Below are positions 61,458 to 64,000 of a stretch of DNA of 64,000 bases, one piece after another. The notes under the pieces are model-generated. The model was not told the origin of the DNA. It was given only the letters and a program-made list of their open reading frames with translations, and did no database searches. Each line of letters begins with the position of its first letter. The first letter of the stretch is position 1. Both the position numbers and the translations under genes were made by a program. This stretch comes from Massilia mucilaginosa (GTDB taxonomy: Bacteria > Pseudomonadota > Gammaproteobacteria > Burkholderiales > Burkholderiaceae_D): contig NZ_WHJH01000017.1 of NCBI RefSeq assembly GCF_011682145.1, forward strand, positions 51,951 to 115,950, read 5' to 3'.

Positions 61458-62069
61458 ATGCATTCCATCGATACTGAACTTGCGATCATTGCCGTGCTCG
61501 CCCTCCTCCTGTGCCTGTGCCTGTTCATGCGCTGGCGCTACCCGGTTCCGGAATTTCCGCCCATGGCCACCCATGCGGACGACCCGCTCATGCAGGCGGC
61601 CAAGGAACAGGCGAAAGCCGGGCTGGACCGGTTCAAGGCGCTGCTCGGCAATCCGTACGAGAATGCGCTGGTCAAGCTGCGCTTCGTCAGCAGTTCGGCG
61701 CGGGTGGAATATTTATGGGCGGAAGTGCTGGAAGTACTCGGCCCCGACCAACTGGGCATCCGCCTGGTTACGCCGCCGCTGACCCACAGGGGGCGGCTCG
61801 AACGCATCTACCGCTGCCGCTACGATGAGCTGGTCGACTGGCAGGTGCGCGACCGCGCCGGCGGCCTGCATGGCGGCTTCACCGAGCGCGCGCTGTTCGC
61901 CGTGGCGCGCCGCGACGGCCTGCGGCTGCCCGACAGCCTGCTGCAGCGTGAGCAGGCTTACGTGGACAGCGACACGGGCTGGCGCCGCGGGCTGGCGACA
62001 TGGGCCACGGCAAGCGGCGCGGGGCCACCGATCAGCGTCCGAACGGATATTCCAGGTTCTTGCCAATGA
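61458..62069 (+). CDS. DUF2314-like protein with N-terminal membrane anchor
   Basis: 203 residues from the ATG at 61458; the frame to 61242 is unsupported. An N-terminal membrane helix (ELAIIAVLALLLCLCLFMRW) is followed by a DUF2314-type domain (DDPLMQAAKEQAKAGLDRFKALLG...EYLWAEVLEVLG...GGLHGGFTERALFA), which occurs in small proteins of unknown function such as YegJ. The domain probably faces the periplasm. Its last 38 nt overlap the 3' end of the convergent gene on the other strand. Confidence 0.75.
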   Translation: MHSIDTELAIIAVLALLLCLCLFMRWRYPVPEFPPMATHADDPLMQAAKEQAKAGLDRFKALLGNPYENALVKLRFVSSSARVEYLWAEVLEVLGPDQLGIRLVTPPLTHRGRLERIYRCRYDELVDWQVRDRAGGLHGGFTERALFAVARRDGLRLPDSLLQREQAYVDSDTGWRRGLATWATASGAGPPISVRTDIPGSCQ

Positions 62070-63366
62070 CGATCGGCAGCGGAATATCCCTGCCAGAATC
62101 GAAAGCCCTGCTCATCAGCTTCAGGTCTTCCGCCGAAATGACCAGCGGCGAGGGATCCTTGTTCGCCGCGCTGCGCACCGGCACCCTCGAACGGTTCAGG
62201 TTTTGGATGCCCATGGCAATTTGCAGCGAGTAGTCAGTCGGGATGGCGCCGGCATCGAAGGCGCGGCTACCGGGGTAATTGGCGAACCAGCGCGGCGCAT
62301 CGGCTGGCGAGGGTGGAATCAGCGGCGAGCGGGAGGGCGTCTGCGCCGTCGCATGACAAGAAATGCAGGACGACCTCGGATTGTCCACCGGTCCATTGAG
62401 CCGCCCTTCCGCGCCAAGATGCTGGGGGGTCCCATTGGCACTGTTGATCCATTGCTGTTTTTTGGCAAGATCGTTACCCCACATCACGCCGACCAGTTCC
62501 ATCCGTTCCCACGGCGTGGCCCCCGCCCGCATGCCGTTGTACGACAGCGTGGCGAACACCCATCCGGTGTCGACCGCCCGCGCATCCTTGACTGCAAGGT
62601 CGACTTGTATCAGCCGTACCGTCTGCGGTTGCCGGGCGAGCGCCCCGTTGGGGCAGGTGACGCCATTGAAAACATGGATATTCGCGCGCCATTCAAAAGT
62701 GTTCTTGAGATAAGGCACTTCGGAATCGGGCGCCGTCGTGAACAACAGCTTCGCGATGACGGTGCCGTTCGGGAATTGCGATAAGCCCGCATTCGGGCTG
62801 GCTGCTTGTTGCCATATCTTTCCGACCTGATATCCGCCCGGAGGATTGTAAAAACCCACCGCCCAGTTCTGGAAACACCGTGTCTGGGCCGGACCCAGTT
62901 CGCCCTTGCCTGCAGTGGCCGGCCTTGGGGTCGTGCGCTCCCTGGTCAAGCCGTGGATGAACTCCCGACCGGTATCGCCATAATGCATCCACGGCGCGTG
63001 ATACCATGTGCGAACCGGGTTCGCGCGCACATCCCAGTCGACTTCTGTATTGCCCTCCAGGACGTACTCGTAAATCGTCCGGCCAAAGCGCTCCGGTTCC
63101 ACGGTCGGATCGATGTCCCGCCAGGGTAATGCGTCGCCCGCCAGCGTGGCGGGGTAGTCCTGGCTCAGCTTGAAAACGGGGCCGTTCCAGCCGGCCGGCA
63201 CTTTATCATTGGACGACGGAAAACCTTGCGCCCCAACATGTCCATGAAGCAGACCGGCGAACAGCACCATCCATATGCCGGCCGCTCGCGCACGCCGTGC
63301 TGCAGGTTCCGACCTGCAATTTCTGGCCGCTGCGCGGGTGAACTTGGCGAGCGTGTGAGGATGCAT
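62032..63366 (-). CDS. Secreted cytochrome-c-like protein with single CxxCH
   Basis: 444 residues with AGGAGAATCGAT before the ATG. A signal or anchor segment (GIWMVLFAGLLHGHVGA) follows a basic N-terminus. Most of the protein resembles a family of secreted proteins with a WYHAPWMHYGDTGREFIHGLT segment. One heme-binding CISCH motif lies at about residue 335 (RSSCISCHATAQ). No further CxxCH is present, so it would be a monoheme protein if processed by the cytochrome c maturation system. Function unknown. A MITE-like element lies about 220 bp upstream of its start. Confidence 0.72.
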   Translation of the reverse strand: MHPHTLAKFTRAAARNCRSEPAARRARAAGIWMVLFAGLLHGHVGAQGFPSSNDKVPAGWNGPVFKLSQDYPATLAGDALPWRDIDPTVEPERFGRTIYEYVLEGNTEVDWDVRANPVRTWYHAPWMHYGDTGREFIHGLTRERTTPRPATAGKGELGPAQTRCFQNWAVGFYNPPGGYQVGKIWQQAASPNAGLSQFPNGTVIAKLLFTTAPDSEVPYLKNTFEWRANIHVFNGVTCPNGALARQPQTVRLIQVDLAVKDARAVDTGWVFATLSYNGMRAGATPWERMELVGVMWGNDLAKKQQWINSANGTPQHLGAEGRLNGPVDNPRSSCISCHATAQTPSRSPLIPPSPADAPRWFANYPGSRAFDAGAIPTDYSLQIAMGIQNLNRSRVPVRSAANKDPSPLVISAEDLKLMSRAFDSGRDIPLPIVIGKNLEYPFGR

Positions 63367-63590
63367 ATCGATTCTCCTGGTGAAATACAGTCTCCAACGG
63401 AAGCAATGCCGGTCAACGACCCGGCTTTGTCCGATTCACTATATCCCCACCGTCGAGCGAAAACGTTGATGCATTCTGCCCGCGCGCCCCATCACAGTAG
63501 GCGCTTCATGTGCGATTGAGGCACGGCTTCTAACGATTTCTCTTGAGAACCTGCCCCGGTTTGCCGGACGCATGCCGCGCATAATCCTAG

Positions 63591-63752
63591 CAGCCTGTCG
63601 GACTTGGGATCGTCGGCTGCAAAAATCCCCGGGACGGTCCATATTTCGCCGCTTTCTCGGCCAATGGCTCGCTATTGGCACTGCGACATCGTCAAAACCT
63701 GGCCTCTCGCCCAGCTATTTTCCCGCTTCGACTCCCCAAGTCCGACAGGCTG
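63591..63752. mobile_element. MITE-like element, 162 bp, with 18-bp perfect terminal repeats
   Basis: Left end CAGCCTGTCGGACTTGGG (63591-63608) and its exact complement at 63735-63752. Both ends are flanked by CTAG (63587-63590 and 63753-63756), which may be a 4-bp target duplication or part of a 22-bp repeat. The interior has no transposase or other gene. The size and structure are those of a non-autonomous miniature element mobilised by a related full-length IS elsewhere. The remaining 63367-63586 has no recognisable feature. Confidence 0.78.
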
Positions 63753-63756
63753 CTAG

Positions 63757-64000
63757 CCTGGATGTTTCATAAACGTCATCCGCAATTCCGAATTGTCGCT
63801 CTCGACGCCGCTCGGTTCGAATTATCCTATTGTGGGCAATAGGCGCCCTACCCAATTGAACGGGGCAGGGTATAGCGGCATGAGGTTGGTGGGGTAGCGG
63901 TGGATTGATCAGTTCGCGGCAGACCGGCCGTGACGTGTTCAGGTCGAGTTAATGGTCCTGGCTGGAATCGTCAGATACAGACGCTCGGCCAGGGTGTGGA
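63757..64000. other. Unassigned right edge of the window
   Basis: No gene is supported. A small hairpin (CCTATTG-TGGG-CAATAGG, about 63826-63843) is present. On the minus strand a short open frame runs in from the right edge and stops at 63939; only 19 codons are visible, so nothing can be said about it. Confidence 0.35.

Noticed and set aside
63939..63998. Transposase C-terminus at the right edge
   Set aside because: Only 19 codons are visible; too short to assign to any family.

Overview
The window reads as chromosomal DNA from a GC-rich betaproteobacterium, most likely an Oxalobacteraceae-type soil or rhizosphere organism (Massilia / Duganella / Telluria-like). This is inferred from gene content and family combinations: NasS/NasT nitrate control, a Burkholderiales-type porin, a tryptophan-halogenase/TonB-receptor sugar cluster and a SUV3-like helicase. 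No taxonomic marker gene is present. I see no tRNA or rRNA gene, no CRISPR array, no prophage and no intact insertion sequence. The few mobile-looking items are small palindromic elements.

Layout. 0-14 kb: the end of a REC-PAS response regulator; a UvrD-like helicase with a LexA box; a non-coding stretch with a tight cluster of DnaA boxes; a split chromate transporter; S-formylglutathione hydrolase; a group of envelope and stress genes (HdeD-like, phosphoribosyltransferase, SRPBCC protein); a large GGDEF/EAL sensor; and an N-acyl amino acid synthase-like protein. 14-26 kb: a complete nitrate assimilation block. Transporter, NirB, NirD, an FAD reductase and NasA run in one operon, preceded by a sigma-54 promoter, a two-hairpin ANTAR-type leader and a strong terminator. 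The NasT antiterminator and NasS sensor genes lie just upstream. 26-39 kb: mixed housekeeping and accessory genes (histidine phosphatase, a frameshifted gene, AraC regulator, universal stress protein, porin, eutBC, a J-domain-like/trypsin fusion, PBP1A).

39-51 kb: two hemerythrin genes, a KGG stress protein, a GH5 cellulase with two CBM6 modules, a SUV3-like helicase, the modABC-modE molybdate operon (which supplies the cofactor metal for NasA) and a chemoreceptor. The two hemerythrin genes and the KGG gene share a distinctive two-box upstream motif with identical 19-nt spacing, which suggests one stress regulon. 51-62 kb: a plant-polysaccharide/beta-glucoside region with GH1 glucosidase, LacI regulator, sugar-binding protein, DUF6445 protein, outer-membrane barrel, flavin-dependent halogenase and TonB receptor. 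Four near-identical LacI-type operators precede GH1, the sugar-binding protein, the TonB receptor and the distant GH5 gene, which ties them into one probable regulon. 62-64 kb: a cytochrome-like secreted protein and a MITE-like element with perfect 18-bp inverted repeats.

Many starts were moved from the longest reading frame to internal ATG, GTG or TTG codons that have a Shine-Dalgarno sequence; each entry says so. Family names come from reading the protein sequences, not from database searches.
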